9,092 nt of DNA from Candidatus Hydrogenedentota bacterium (lineage in GTDB: Bacteria; Hydrogenedentota; Hydrogenedentia; Hydrogenedentales; SCBR16-9), in the NCBI GenBank assembly GCA_007116095.1, contig SKJD01000124.1, positions 1 through 9,092 of the forward strand, given 5' to 3'. Within the stretch, counting starts at the first letter, position 1. Every line of letters begins with the position of its first letter. The notes beneath the pieces were generated by a model. That model did not search any database, had not been told where the DNA came from, and was given only the letters and a program-made list of their open reading frames with translations. Shown one piece after another: positions 1 to 7,074 of the stretch. Made by a program: the position numbers and the translations under genes.

Positions 1-296
1 ACCAGGACCAGGAGCCCCATCAGGCCCACCATCAACACCATCACCACACTGAACTGATCAGCCACCAGCGTGATGCCGAAGGGGGCGGGCCAGTTGCCCA
101 TGGTCACCGCCAGAATCCCTTTGCGGCTCACATACAGGAACAAGGCCACGGTGCTGAGAAAATGCAGTCCCATCCCCGTCATGCCGATGGGGATTTGCAC
201 CTTGGGGTAGTGCAAGAAAATCAGCCCCAGCGCAGCCGTCAGCAACGGGAGTATGATGGGCAATACAAGAATGACGTATTCGAGGTTAATGTTCAT
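1..296 (-). CDS. mrpD: Na+/H+ antiporter subunit D (MrpD/MnhD), N-terminal part, truncated by window edge
   Basis: This is the first ~98 codons of a proton-pumping antiporter subunit of the Mrp complex, homologous to the NuoM/NuoN subunits of complex I, sited in the cytoplasmic membrane. Reading leftwards, the protein begins [20 protein letters not shown], a hydrophobic first helix. It then carries [20 protein letters not shown], the signature loop of MnhD proteins before the next helix. The ATG at 294-296 lies inside the last codons of mrpC (11-bp overlap in another frame). It has an AGGA ribosome binding site (302-305 on this strand) five bases upstream, so translation is probably coupled. 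The rest of the gene, about 400 codons in the family, lies beyond position 1. I expect mrpE, mrpF and mrpG to follow, but they are not in the window. Family assignment is confident. Confidence 0.93.
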   Translation of the reverse strand, partial: MNINLEYVILVLPIILPLLTAALGLIFLHYPKVQIPIGMTGMGLHFLSTVALFLYVSRKGILAVTMGNWPAPFGITLVADQFSVVMVLMVGLMGLLVL

Positions 297-681
297 GTAT
301 TTCCTGCTGCGGTAAGGTCTTCAAATCCGTCGATTCCGTGTCGGTGCTGCGCATCTGGTCCAGGTCGTCCGTGCCGATGATCATGTAGGCCCGCTGGAAG
401 AGGACCAGGGTAAAGGCCAGCACGCCAAAGCCGATGACGATGGCGGTAAGGACAAGGGCCTGGGGCAGGGGATCCGCATGGGCGCCAATCGGGGCCACAG
501 CATCTTCAGGAATCAACGGGGGATCGCCTCGGTGCAGGCCTGCTGCCGTGAAGATCAGCAGGTTGGCCGCCTGACTCAGCAATGCCAGACCGATGACCAC
601 CTTGATCAGGCTCCGCCGCAGCATCAGGTAGAGCGCGCAGGAAAACAATATGCCGATAATGATGGCGAGGAGTATTTCCAC
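286..681 (-). CDS. mrpC: Na+/H+ antiporter subunit C (MrpC/MnhC), NuoK-like
   Basis: MrpC is a small NuoK-like membrane subunit of the Mrp antiporter, required for assembly and ion transport by the complex. The 131-residue protein has the expected three hydrophobic helices: residues about 2-22, 28-48 and 75-97. The motif [20 protein letters not shown] lies in helix 2, and a hydrophilic loop ([10 protein letters not shown]) with [16 protein letters not shown] leads into helix 3; both are typical of NuoK/MnhC. The start is GTG at 679-681, one base after the mrpB stop. It is chosen because a strong GGAGG site (688-692 on this strand) lies six bases upstream and because the helix begins immediately. 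The tail after helix 3 is charged and cytosolic, and overlaps the start of mrpD. Length and order match the family. Confidence 0.95.
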   Translation of the reverse strand: MEILLAIIIGILFSCALYLMLRRSLIKVVIGLALLSQAANLLIFTAAGLHRGDPPLIPEDAVAPIGAHADPLPQALVLTAIVIGFGVLAFTLVLFQRAYMIIGTDDLDQMRSTDTESTDLKTLPQQEIHEH

Positions 682-682
682 C

Positions 683-1096
683 TCAATCCTCCATAAGATT
701 CATAATAATCATCAACGTAATGCCAATCACGACCAGGTAGACTCCGATGTCGAAGATGAGCGGCGTACCGACTTTCACCTCTTCAAAGATCGGCAGATGC
801 AAGGTAAACCAAAGCCCGCTCATCAGCGGCAACCCGGCGAACAAGGCGAATATGCCACTGATCAGGGCAAAGAGCAGTCCCAGGCCAATCAGGGCGCTGG
901 GCTGCAATTTCAGGGTTTTCCGTGCGGCATGCACATCCACGGCAAGCGCATGCAGACAAAAGCCCGCGGCAGCCACCAGTCCGCCGGCAAAGCCGCCGCC
1001 GGGGTGGTTGTGCCCGCTCAGCAACAGGTAAACCGAGAACAACAGCATGAGCGGCTTGATGGCGCGTGCGCCGGTTTGTAGAAACAGGGAATTCAT
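683..1096 (-). CDS. mrpB: Na+/H+ antiporter subunit B (MrpB/MnhB)
   Basis: MrpB is the small membrane subunit that stacks beside the C-terminal part of MrpA in the antiporter. The 137-residue protein has four predicted helices. Its diagnostic motif is [19 protein letters not shown] (residues about 47-65), the GHN.PGGGF.GGL signature of the family. A later conserved stretch, [17 protein letters not shown], ends the protein. The ATG (1094-1096) overlaps the TGA stop of mrpA by four bases (ATGA), a sign of translational coupling and a tightly balanced operon. Length is normal. This is a separate gene here, in addition to the MrpB-like last segment present at the C-terminus of MrpA, as is usual for seven-gene (group 1) Mrp operons. 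Confidence 0.96.
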   Translation of the reverse strand: MNSLFLQTGARAIKPLMLLFSVYLLLSGHNHPGGGFAGGLVAAAGFCLHALAVDVHAARKTLKLQPSALIGLGLLFALISGIFALFAGLPLMSGLWFTLHLPIFEEVKVGTPLIFDIGVYLVVIGITLMIIMNLMED

Positions 1097-3399
1097 ACCT
1101 TGTCTTTCTTCTCGTCCTTGTTCAGACGCAGCAGGCCATAGGCGCCAAGCGCGGCAATCGCCAACACCAGCAGTTCACCCATCGTATCCAGCGAGCGGAA
1201 GTCCACCAGAATCACATTCACGATATTGCGGCCATGGGCCATAGGTACGCTCTGCTCGGCGAAATACGTGGAAATTGTCGGGGCGATTTCCACTTTCAGG
1301 GCGGCAATGGTCAGGATGGTGACAAAGACGCCCGCGCCCCCCGCCAGGAGCATGTCCCGGTATTTCACAAATTCCGAAGTAAAGTGGGTGAAGCGGGGCA
1401 GGCGGTACAAGACCAACACGAAGATCAACACTGTCAGGGTTTCAATGACGAATTGGGTCATGGCCAAATCCGGCGCGCCGTAGAAGATGTAGACCAGGGA
1501 CACCCCATAGCCCACGGCCCCCAAACAGACCACGGCGGTCAGGCGGGAGTTGGTGCATGCCGCGCCTATGGCCGCGCCGGCAATCAAAAAAGCAATCCCG
1601 AGCTCATACAGTTTGAAGCTGGGCCATTCCGGAGGGATGGGAACACCGCCTCCCGCGACCAAGGTGTAAATCGGCAAGGCCACGAGAAAGGAGATAACCG
1701 TGAAGATGTAGACACGCAGGTAACCATTCTGTAACAGGCAGGTCTGTTTTTTTGACACCCAGAGCATGCCTTCCACCAGGCGGTGATAGCCCCGTTCCGG
1801 CCCCGCAGGATCGAGGCGGCCCGGCGCTTCCAGCAAACGCCGTAACGGATGGCGGAATCGGTAGGCCAGTATCCCCAACGCCACCGTGATAACGCTCAGC
1901 AGCAGCGCCAGATTGAATCCATGCCAGTGACTCAGGCTGACGGGGATTGCTTCACCGGCCGTGGCGGCAACCGCGGGTCCGACGATATACAGTGCCGTCG
2001 TCCCGGGGATGAAACCCAGAATCAGGCCCAGGCTCCCCAGCAGCACAGGACCCAGCCACAGTCCCACATTGCCTTCATGGGCCTCCGATAGAGGCGCGTC
2101 GAGAGTAGTCCAGAACGGCTTCCAGGCAATAAGCAACCCCACAAACAGGTTCACCACCGCTGCCAACAGCAACGTCAGGGTCAACCACAGCATGGCTCCG
2201 GGCGACGCCAGTCCCGCCTCATAGACGGACTCCTTGCCGATAAAGCCCAGGAAGGGGGGAATACCGGCCATCGACAATCCGGCCAAACCGGCGCCCAGCG
2301 CGGTGAAAGGCATAATGCGGCCCAGCCCGCCCAGCTTCTCGGTGTCGTAGAGGTGCGTGCTGTGGCTGATCCCCCCGGCGACCATAAACAGGGTAGCTTT
2401 ATACAGGGCATGCACCAACAGAAAGGTCATGGCCGCCTTCAGAGCGTAGTCGGTGCCAATCCCCAGGCAGGTTGTAATCAGGCCCAAGGCGCCGACGGTG
2501 GTATAGGCCAGGAGTTTTTTTAGAATGACCTGACGCATGGCCAGATACGCGCTAACGACCAGGGTCAAACTCCCGCCAATGGCCACCAGATAAAACCAGG
2601 GCGGTGTGTCTCCCATCACCGGCTGCATGCGGGCCAGTAGATAAATCCCCGCCTTCACCATTGTGGAGGAATGCAGATAGGCGCTGGCCGGTGTGGGGGC
2701 CGCCATGGCGTTGGGCAACCAGAAATGGAAAGGAAACTGTGCGGACTTGGTGAAGGCCCCGGCCAGCAACAACAGCAGAATGGGCAGATACAGCGCATGC
2801 TCCCGCAGCATATCGCCGGATTGCAAGATGGTGGGAATGTCATAGGTTCCGGTCGCATGTCCCATCAGAATCAGTCCCGCCAGCAAGGCCAGACCGCCCC
2901 CTCCGGTAACCAACAGGGCCTGCAAGGCGGCGGTGCGGGCTTCCTGCTTGTGGTGATCGTATCCGATGAGCAGGTACGAGGTGATGCTCGTGAGTTCCCA
3001 GAAGATGAACAGTGTGATCAGGTTGCCGGAAAGCACCACCCCAAGCATGGACCCCATGAAGGCCAGCAGGGCCAAGTAAAAGCGGTGAACGTTGACGTCC
3101 TGCCCCAGGTAAGCCCCGGTGTAGACAACGATCAGTGCGCCGATGCCCGATATCAACAGGGCGAAGAGCAGGCTGAGTCCATCCAGATAGAAACTTAAAC
3201 TGATACCCAGACTCTCTACCCAGGCATAACTTTGATAAACAGGCTCACCGGCGGCAATTTGCGGAACCTGGGACAGATAATAGAGAAAAACCCCCAAGGG
3301 TACAAGGGCAAACAACCAGCCGGATAAATCCTTCAGGCGGTGATGTAACAGCGGCGCCAATACCGCAAGTAGAAATGGCGCAAGAATGGTATAAAGCAT
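1093..3399 (-). CDS. mrpA: Na+/H+ antiporter subunit A (MrpA/MnhA)
   Basis: MrpA is the largest subunit of the Mrp cation/proton antiporter, related to NuoL with an added C-terminal region; it exchanges cytosolic Na+ (or K+) for protons. The 768-residue protein is near the family length (~770-800). The NuoL-like part shows [15 protein letters not shown] with Glu135, [18 protein letters not shown] with Lys218, and [17 protein letters not shown] with Lys249. It also has Lys294/295, Lys334 and the [11 protein letters not shown] loop with Lys389, the lysine/glutamate relay expected of proton-path antiporter subunits. The C-terminal part has [20 protein letters not shown] (Asp644, Glu653) and [15 protein letters not shown] (Asp733, Glu741), the hallmarks that separate MrpA from plain NuoL. 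It is the first gene of the operon, transcribed leftwards. The ATG is preceded by only a weak GGA ribosome binding site, and I see no clear promoter on this strand. Confidence 0.97.
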   Translation of the reverse strand: MLYTILAPFLLAVLAPLLHHRLKDLSGWLFALVPLGVFLYYLSQVPQIAAGEPVYQSYAWVESLGISLSFYLDGLSLLFALLISGIGALIVVYTGAYLGQDVNVHRFYLALLAFMGSMLGVVLSGNLITLFIFWELTSITSYLLIGYDHHKQEARTAALQALLVTGGGGLALLAGLILMGHATGTYDIPTILQSGDMLREHALYLPILLLLLAGAFTKSAQFPFHFWLPNAMAAPTPASAYLHSSTMVKAGIYLLARMQPVMGDTPPWFYLVAIGGSLTLVVSAYLAMRQVILKKLLAYTTVGALGLITTCLGIGTDYALKAAMTFLLVHALYKATLFMVAGGISHSTHLYDTEKLGGLGRIMPFTALGAGLAGLSMAGIPPFLGFIGKESVYEAGLASPGAMLWLTLTLLLAAVVNLFVGLLIAWKPFWTTLDAPLSEAHEGNVGLWLGPVLLGSLGLILGFIPGTTALYIVGPAVAATAGEAIPVSLSHWHGFNLALLLSVITVALGILAYRFRHPLRRLLEAPGRLDPAGPERGYHRLVEGMLWVSKKQTCLLQNGYLRVYIFTVISFLVALPIYTLVAGGGVPIPPEWPSFKLYELGIAFLIAGAAIGAACTNSRLTAVVCLGAVGYGVSLVYIFYGAPDLAMTQFVIETLTVLIFVLVLYRLPRFTHFTSEFVKYRDMLLAGGAGVFVTILTIAALKVEIAPTISTYFAEQSVPMAHGRNIVNVILVDFRSLDTMGELLVLAIAALGAYGLLRLNKDEKKDKV

Positions 3400-3528
3400 C
3401 CCAATTCCGTGTGTGGTTGGTAATCAGCTTTTCGGGCGCAAGGCATGACTCAGGCTACAAAATCCGACCACTGCAAAAACACAATCAACACCCCCCTCAC
3501 AAGCGGCGCACTGCTGTTTTGCAATTCT

Positions 3529-3600
3529 CGAATATCCCGTTTTCCTCCATATTCCGGGACACCTCATGAACATGGGACATTTTACGAATATTCCGTTTCC
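3529..3600. repeat. Cluster of three ATATYCCG motif copies in the divergent intergenic region
   Basis: ATATCCCG (3532-3539), ATATTCCG (3549-3556) and ATATTCCG (3588-3595) lie in the same orientation. The outer two are part of a longer imperfect direct repeat, CGAATATCCCGTTTTCC (3529-3545) and CGAATATTCCGTTTCC (3585-3600). Position between divergent promoters suggests operator copies for a regulator, but this is inference; chance similarity in an AT-richer stretch is possible. Confidence 0.35.
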
Positions 3601-3648
3601 GGGGTGATATTGGGTGGAGGTCTCTTGCAGTTGCTGGTCGGTCTTGCG

Positions 3649-3676
3649 TAGACTTGTGGTTGTTCGAAAGTATAAC
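3649..3676 (+). promoter_or_regulatory. Candidate sigma-70-type promoter for the prolyl isomerase gene
   Basis: A TAGACT box (3649-3654, 4/6 match to TTGACA) is followed after 16 bases by TATAAC (3671-3676, 5/6 match to TATAAT). Transcription would begin near 3683, very close to the GGGAGAG ribosome binding site, giving an unusually short leader. For that reason the real promoter may be further upstream. Confidence 0.35.
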
Positions 3677-3697
3677 AAATTCGGGAGAGTCAATATT

Positions 3698-4570
3698 ATG
3701 CCGGTCTTGGTCAATGGCGAACGCCTGGAAGATACCGTAATCGAAATTACCCAGCGCGAGCTTCAAGTGCAACGCAGCGATCCGAAGGAGAAAATCACCC
3801 GCGATATGGCCCGGAAAGCGGCTATTGAGCGTGAACTGATTCGTCAGGAAGCACTGAATCGCTTTCCCACCATTCCGACCAGCAAGGTGAACGAGGCCTT
3901 GCGGGAATTCAAGAAGCAGTTCAAGGACGACGCCCAGTACCAGTCCGAATTACAGCGCATGGGTATCCAGGAAGAGTCGCTGCTGGGTGACTTGCGCACC
4001 CGAATCAAGATCGACATGCTGCTGGACGAAGTGTGCAGCGACCTGGAAGAAGTGGACGACGACATGGCCCGCGTCTATTTCGAAGCCAACCAGGAAGCCT
4101 TCATGGAGCCGGAACGGGTGCGCGCAAGCCACATCGTGAAGCATGCTTCCGAGAATGTAATCGAGTGTCATGAAGCCACGGCGGAACTTCGGAAAGTCCG
4201 GGCGATGATTGACCAGGGCATATCCTATGACAAGCTCGCTCAGCAATACTCCGATTGTCCCGACAGGGCGGGGGACCTGGGCTATTTCGCCCGGGGCGAA
4301 ATGGTGCCCGAGTTTGAGGCGGTGGTTTTTAATATGAAAGTGGGCGAAATCAGCGATGTCTTTGTCACGCCCTTCGGCGCGCATATCGCCAAACTCACGG
4401 ACCACATTCCGGCGAAGCTGCGCGATTTTGACACGGTGAAGGAGCAGGTGAAACAACGGCTCTATGTCCAGCAGGAAAACAACCGCATCGATCAATTTGT
4501 CGCAACGCTGATGGAAAAGGCGGAGATCGAGGTGCTGGAGGCAGAAGAAAAAGCCGCCGCCGAAGCCTGA
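3698..4570 (+). CDS. Parvulin-type (PpiC) peptidyl-prolyl cis-trans isomerase, SurA-like, no signal peptide
   Basis: The protein should catalyse cis-trans isomerisation of peptidyl-proline bonds and may act as a chaperone. It has 290 residues from the ATG at 3698, chosen because GGGAGAG (3683-3689) lies eight bases upstream; an in-frame ATG at 3614 would add 28 residues with no such site. Residues 1-135 form a charged, helical SurA_N-like segment. Residues about 138-233 form the rotamase domain, opening with PERVRASHIVKH (His145) and continuing with QQYSDCPDRAGDLGYFARGE (Asp186, Cys187), VPEFEAVVFNMKVGEIS and FGAHIAKL (His229). The tail is helical and ends in a Glu/Ala-rich stretch. There is no signal peptide or lipobox, so it is predicted to be cytosolic, unlike SurA or PrsA. 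NifM, a cytosolic SurA-like isomerase of nitrogen fixers, has a similar layout, but no nif gene is nearby. Confidence 0.88.
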   Translation: MPVLVNGERLEDTVIEITQRELQVQRSDPKEKITRDMARKAAIERELIRQEALNRFPTIPTSKVNEALREFKKQFKDDAQYQSELQRMGIQEESLLGDLRTRIKIDMLLDEVCSDLEEVDDDMARVYFEANQEAFMEPERVRASHIVKHASENVIECHEATAELRKVRAMIDQGISYDKLAQQYSDCPDRAGDLGYFARGEMVPEFEAVVFNMKVGEISDVFVTPFGAHIAKLTDHIPAKLRDFDTVKEQVKQRLYVQQENNRIDQFVATLMEKAEIEVLEAEEKAAAEA

Positions 4571-4653
4571 TCTTCGGACATAGCCACTATTGCGTATCGG
4601 GGGACCAGGCAAGTCGAATCCAGGGGGGTTGGCAGGAGCAAACAACCAATACC

Positions 4654-5619
4654 ATGTCTTCAACCAGACAATCTCCGTGTTGCACACCCCAGGGCAGTGC
4701 TGAATGCCAGGCAACAGTCGGTGCGCCATTTAAGCGGGTGACGCCATCGCCTACCGAAGCACGCAAAATGCGACGGCTGGAAGGTGGCCCTTTTCTGATG
4801 GGCACAGACAGCAAGGAAGGCTTTCCGGCCGATGGGGAAGGACCGATTCGGGAAGTGCGCATCAAACCCTTCTATATGGACCCCTGCACGGTTACCATCC
4901 GGCAATTCGCCCGTTTTGTCCGGGAGACCGGCTACAAAACCGAGGCAGAACGTCTGGGGAACTCTTTTGTGTTTTTCAAGCTGGTGCATCCCGATGCCTA
5001 TCTGAAGACCAAGAACGCGGTGCAGGGCACGGAATGGTGGCTTCAGGTGCCCAAAGCCTGCTGGAAAATGCCGGAAGGCCCCGGCTCGCATATCAAGGAC
5101 CGCCAGGATCACCCCGTGACCCATGTCTCCTGGAATGATGCCCAGGCTTACTGCGAATGGGCGAATAAACGCTTGCCGACAGAAGCCGAGTGGGAATATG
5201 CCGCGCGGGGCGGACTGGTGCAGCAGCGTTATCCCTGGGGCGATGATCTGCACCCGGACGGCAAGCACTACTGCAACATTTGGCAAGGGAATTTCCCCAA
5301 GGAAAACACCCTGGAAGACGGTTTCCTCGGCACGGCCCCGGTGCGCAGTTTTCCGCCGAACGGCTATGGACTGTTTAACGTCGCAGGGAACGTGTGGGAG
5401 TGGTGCGGCGACTGGTTCAGCCCGGACTTCCATGTTGATGGACCACGTGACGACCCGAACGGTCCGCCAGAGGGCACGGCCCGGGCCATGCGTGGCGGTT
5501 CTTTTTTGTGTCATTACACGTACTGTAACCGTTACCGGGTGGCGGCCCGGACTTCCAACACGCCGAACAGCGCCACCTCCAATATCGGTTTCCGCTGTGC
5601 CGCCGATGTGGCGGACTAA
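4654..5619 (+). CDS. Formylglycine-generating enzyme (SUMF1/FGE-sulfatase domain)
   Basis: FGE is a copper-dependent oxidase that uses O2 to convert a cysteine in CxPxR motifs of sulfatases and some phosphatases to formylglycine. The 321-residue protein shows the whole FGE fold: RRLEGGPFLMGTDS (40-53), HPVTHVSWNDAQAYCEWANK (153-172), RLPTEAEWEYAARGG (173-187), YPWGDD (193-198) and the GNVWEW motif (245-250). At the C-terminus RGGSFLCHYTYCNRYR holds Ser283, Cys286 and Cys291. These match human FGE Ser333, Cys336 and Cys341 in order and spacing, so a true catalytic enzyme is likely rather than a degenerate family member. There is no signal peptide, as in other bacterial FGEs. The N-terminus contains a CysCys pair (9-10). 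The ATG at 4654 has AGGAG (4634-4638) at a long 15-base spacing; Met39 (4768) is an alternative start. No substrate gene is visible. Confidence 0.93.
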   Translation: MSSTRQSPCCTPQGSAECQATVGAPFKRVTPSPTEARKMRRLEGGPFLMGTDSKEGFPADGEGPIREVRIKPFYMDPCTVTIRQFARFVRETGYKTEAERLGNSFVFFKLVHPDAYLKTKNAVQGTEWWLQVPKACWKMPEGPGSHIKDRQDHPVTHVSWNDAQAYCEWANKRLPTEAEWEYAARGGLVQQRYPWGDDLHPDGKHYCNIWQGNFPKENTLEDGFLGTAPVRSFPPNGYGLFNVAGNVWEWCGDWFSPDFHVDGPRDDPNGPPEGTARAMRGGSFLCHYTYCNRYRVAARTSNTPNSATSNIGFRCAADVAD

Positions 5620-5677
5620 GCCAAGGTGGCATGCTGCGCTTTTGCTGCGTAAAAACGTATGCGCGTATCCCGGGCAT

Positions 5678-5691
5678 AGGAGCCTACATTG
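5678..5691 (+). promoter_or_regulatory. Ribosome binding site that fixes a TTG start
   Basis: AGGAG (5678-5682) lies six bases before TTG (5689-5691) and no in-frame ATG is nearby upstream. The site supports TTG as the start of the methyltransferase gene. The next in-frame ATG is residue 13 and has no comparable site. Confidence 0.75.
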
Positions 5692-6510
5692 AATTCCGAA
5701 CACGACAGCGCCTTGCAGGCGCGGATGACCCTGCCGCAATTCCCGCGTTCCGCCAAATATGATCCGCAATGGATGCTGGACAATGAGATGGGACCCAACG
5801 CGGTCTGGCTGACCGAGTGGCTCTGTGAAGTGATGGACTTGAAGCCCGGCATGCGCGTCCTGGATTTGGGCTGTGGCAAAGCCATGAGCTCCATCTTTCT
5901 CGCCCGTGAATTCGGAGTGCAGGTCTGGGCGGCCGACCTGTGGATTGCGGCGACAGAAAACCGGGAGCGGATTGAGGCCGCCGGGCTGGCCGATCAAATC
6001 TTTCCCCTAAATACCGAAGCGCATGCGCTGCCTTTCGCCGACAAATTCTTTGACGCGGTTATTAGCGTCGACGCCTACCACTATTTCGGTACGGACGATC
6101 TCTACCTGAGCTATCTGGTGAACTTTCTCAAGCCCGGAGCACAGATGGGAATCGTCATCCCCAGTCTCATGCAACCCCTGCAATACCCACTGCCAGACTA
6201 CTTCACCCGAAGCTGGGAAGATCAATCCGTCTTCTGGGACCCACGCGAGTGTGGCAGTTTCCATACCTGCGACTGGTGGAAAGAACATTGGGAAAAGACG
6301 GACCTGGTGACGATCGAGCAGGCCGACACCCAGCCCGAGGGCTGGAAACATTGGTTGCTCCTGGAGGAGATCAAGACAGATCGGAACATGCTTCGCTTTG
6401 GCGAGGCCGAACGTGAAGCGCTAAAGGCCGATCAGGGACGCTACTTCGGGTTTATCCGTCTCGCTGGTAGCCTGAGAAGGGATATTCCCGAACCCTGGCG
6501 CATGCCCTGA
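5689..6510 (+). CDS. Class I SAM-dependent methyltransferase
   Basis: This is a soluble 273-residue methyltransferase of the Rossmann-fold class. The SAM-binding motif I is MRVLDLGCGKAMSSIFLARE (55-74), with D59, G61 and G63. The acidic motif II ends VWAADLWIAATENRERI (Asp83), and motif IV is FFDAVISVDAYHYFG (120-134). The paired 'GCGK..SSIFLA' and 'DAYHYFGTDDLYLSY' strings resemble a family of uncharacterised bacterial methyltransferases annotated by motif only; the acceptor is unknown. The C-terminal third contains a Trp/Cys-rich segment, ECGSFHTCDWWKEHWEK (187-203), probably part of the acceptor-binding cap. The gene follows the FGE by 69 bases on the same strand, so co-transcription is plausible. 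EgtD-type histidine methylation was considered and is not supported. Confidence in the fold is high, in the substrate nil. Confidence 0.9.
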   Translation: MNSEHDSALQARMTLPQFPRSAKYDPQWMLDNEMGPNAVWLTEWLCEVMDLKPGMRVLDLGCGKAMSSIFLAREFGVQVWAADLWIAATENRERIEAAGLADQIFPLNTEAHALPFADKFFDAVISVDAYHYFGTDDLYLSYLVNFLKPGAQMGIVIPSLMQPLQYPLPDYFTRSWEDQSVFWDPRECGSFHTCDWWKEHWEKTDLVTIEQADTQPEGWKHWLLLEEIKTDRNMLRFGEAEREALKADQGRYFGFIRLAGSLRRDIPEPWRMP

Positions 6511-6524
6511 AGCCATATACCATT

Positions 6525-6560
6525 ACACGCAACAGGAACGACAAGACCTTACTTGCGTGT
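6525..6560. repeat. Inverted repeat ACACGCAA / TTGCGTGT with 20-base spacer
   Basis: Perfect 8-base arms lie at 6525-6532 and 6553-6560, just after the methyltransferase stop. There is no T-run, so it is not a typical intrinsic terminator. The right arm overlaps the candidate -35 box of the next gene, which would suit an operator; a stem at the messenger's 3' end is the other reading. Confidence 0.4.
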
Positions 6561-6581
6561 TACGTTAGGAGTGTGTATATT
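6553..6581 (+). promoter_or_regulatory. Candidate sigma-70-type promoter for the zinc ribbon gene
   Basis: TTGCGT (6553-6558, 3/6 match) and TATATT (6576-6581, 5/6 match) are separated by 17 bases, upstream of the zinc ribbon gene in a locally AT-rich patch. Transcription from here would give a leader of roughly 105 bases. Confidence 0.4.
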
Positions 6582-6641
6582 GAATTAATGCTGGCAAGCC
6601 GTGTCCGGGCATCCGTTTGGGCAAATTGCTGTCTCGCTGTG

Positions 6642-6667
6642 ATGTGTTCCATGCGATGGAAGAACAT
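6642..6667 (+). promoter_or_regulatory. Stem-loop in the leader of the zinc ribbon gene
   Basis: TTCCAT (6647-6652) pairs with ATGGAA (6656-6661) around a GCG loop. After a small asymmetric bulge (G6646 against G6662-A6663), ATGT (6642-6645) pairs with ACAT (6664-6667), giving about ten base pairs. It lies 26 bases before the start codon and 14 bases before the GGGAG site. It could influence translation or messenger stability; no known riboswitch class is recognised. Confidence 0.35.
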
Positions 6668-6693
6668 GTAAATGCGACCACGGGAGTACGTTT

Positions 6694-7032
6694 ATGGCGG
6701 AAGAAGAAGAATTCCATCTGGAAGACGAATTGCGCCTTTGTCCGGTATGTCGCATGTCCATCAGTGTTTGGGCGACCCGTTGCCGTTTTTGCGGCGAAGA
6801 AGTAGGCCGCCCCAAACGCGAAGAAAAAAAATTGACCATGCGCGACCTCGGGGCGCCCAAGCAAGCCGCTTACAAGCAGTCGGAGGAAGTGCGTAAGGCG
6901 CTGGATGACTTCCGTAAGTCATTTGCCGAATCCGCCGGCGCGACTTCCCCGTACAATCTTTCCGGACTGGACACCCAGGCATTGCCCCCACTGGAGGCGG
7001 ACTTTCAGAAACAGGCGCCGGGGCAGCAGTAA
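6694..7032 (+). CDS. Small zinc ribbon protein of unknown function
   Basis: The 112-residue soluble protein opens with an acidic stretch (MAEEEEFHLEDEL). A four-cysteine zinc ribbon follows: CPVC (Cys16, Cys19), ten residues, then CRFC (Cys30, Cys33), read as CX2C-X10-CX2C, which should bind one Zn2+. Next come a basic patch (RPKREEKK) and KLTMRDLGAPKQAAYKQSEE, then a helical region (EEVRKALDDFRKSFAES) and a proline/glutamine-rich, probably disordered tail. The start is supported by GGGAG (6682-6686) seven bases upstream. The ribbon is of the kind found in many unrelated proteins, so it indicates metal binding but not role. The next gene, a single-pass membrane protein, starts 42 bases after the stop and is probably co-transcribed, suggesting the two may act together, perhaps at the membrane. 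Confidence 0.82.
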   Translation: MAEEEEFHLEDELRLCPVCRMSISVWATRCRFCGEEVGRPKREEKKLTMRDLGAPKQAAYKQSEEVRKALDDFRKSFAESAGATSPYNLSGLDTQALPPLEADFQKQAPGQQ

Positions 7033-7074
7033 GCCGCCTTCAGGCCGCCCCCCGAAGCCTCCCGGAAAGCCGTC

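Larger units (their letters stand above)
3400..3697. other. Divergent intergenic region between mrpA and the prolyl isomerase gene
   Basis: About 298 bases separate the divergent starts of mrpA and the isomerase gene. Short open frames occur here but none has a convincing ribosome binding site, conserved-looking protein or consistent codon use, so I call no gene. The region is more AT-rich than its flanks. It holds three ATATYCCG copies (3532-3595), a GGGACA direct repeat (3556-3561 and 3574-3579) and a long-loop inverted repeat TGCAAAA/TTTTGCA (3472-3478 and 3517-3523). A candidate rightward promoter sits at its right end. It probably carries the control sites for both transcription units. 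Confidence 0.6.

Noticed and set aside
1093..3399. Complex I (NuoL) rather than Mrp antiporter
   Set aside because: The extended C-terminus with GAPDLAMTQ and the order A-B-C-D with MnhB and MnhC signatures identify Mrp; no nuo genes flank it.
3472..3523. Inverted repeat TGCAAAA / TTTTGCA with a 38-base loop
   Set aside because: It lies between divergent starts where no terminator is expected, the loop is long and the arms are short and A/T-rich, so chance is the simplest explanation.
3424..3772. Short open frames on both strands upstream of the isomerase gene
   Set aside because: They overlap each other and the control region, have no convincing ribosome binding site, and their translations look like low-constraint sequence.
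3950..4729. Long minus-strand open frames opposite the isomerase, FGE and other plus-strand genes (for example the one up to 5997)
   Set aside because: They lie fully antisense to well-supported genes, and their proteins show no recognisable domain; they arise from GC-rich codon use.
4654..6510. Ergothioneine-type pathway (EgtB-like plus EgtD-like pair)
   Set aside because: EgtB is also an FGE-fold protein next to a methyltransferase, but it has an N-terminal DinB-like domain with a His-rich iron site and lacks the FGE cysteine pair. Here the DinB domain is absent and the cysteine pair is present, and the methyltransferase does not show EgtD features that I can recognise.
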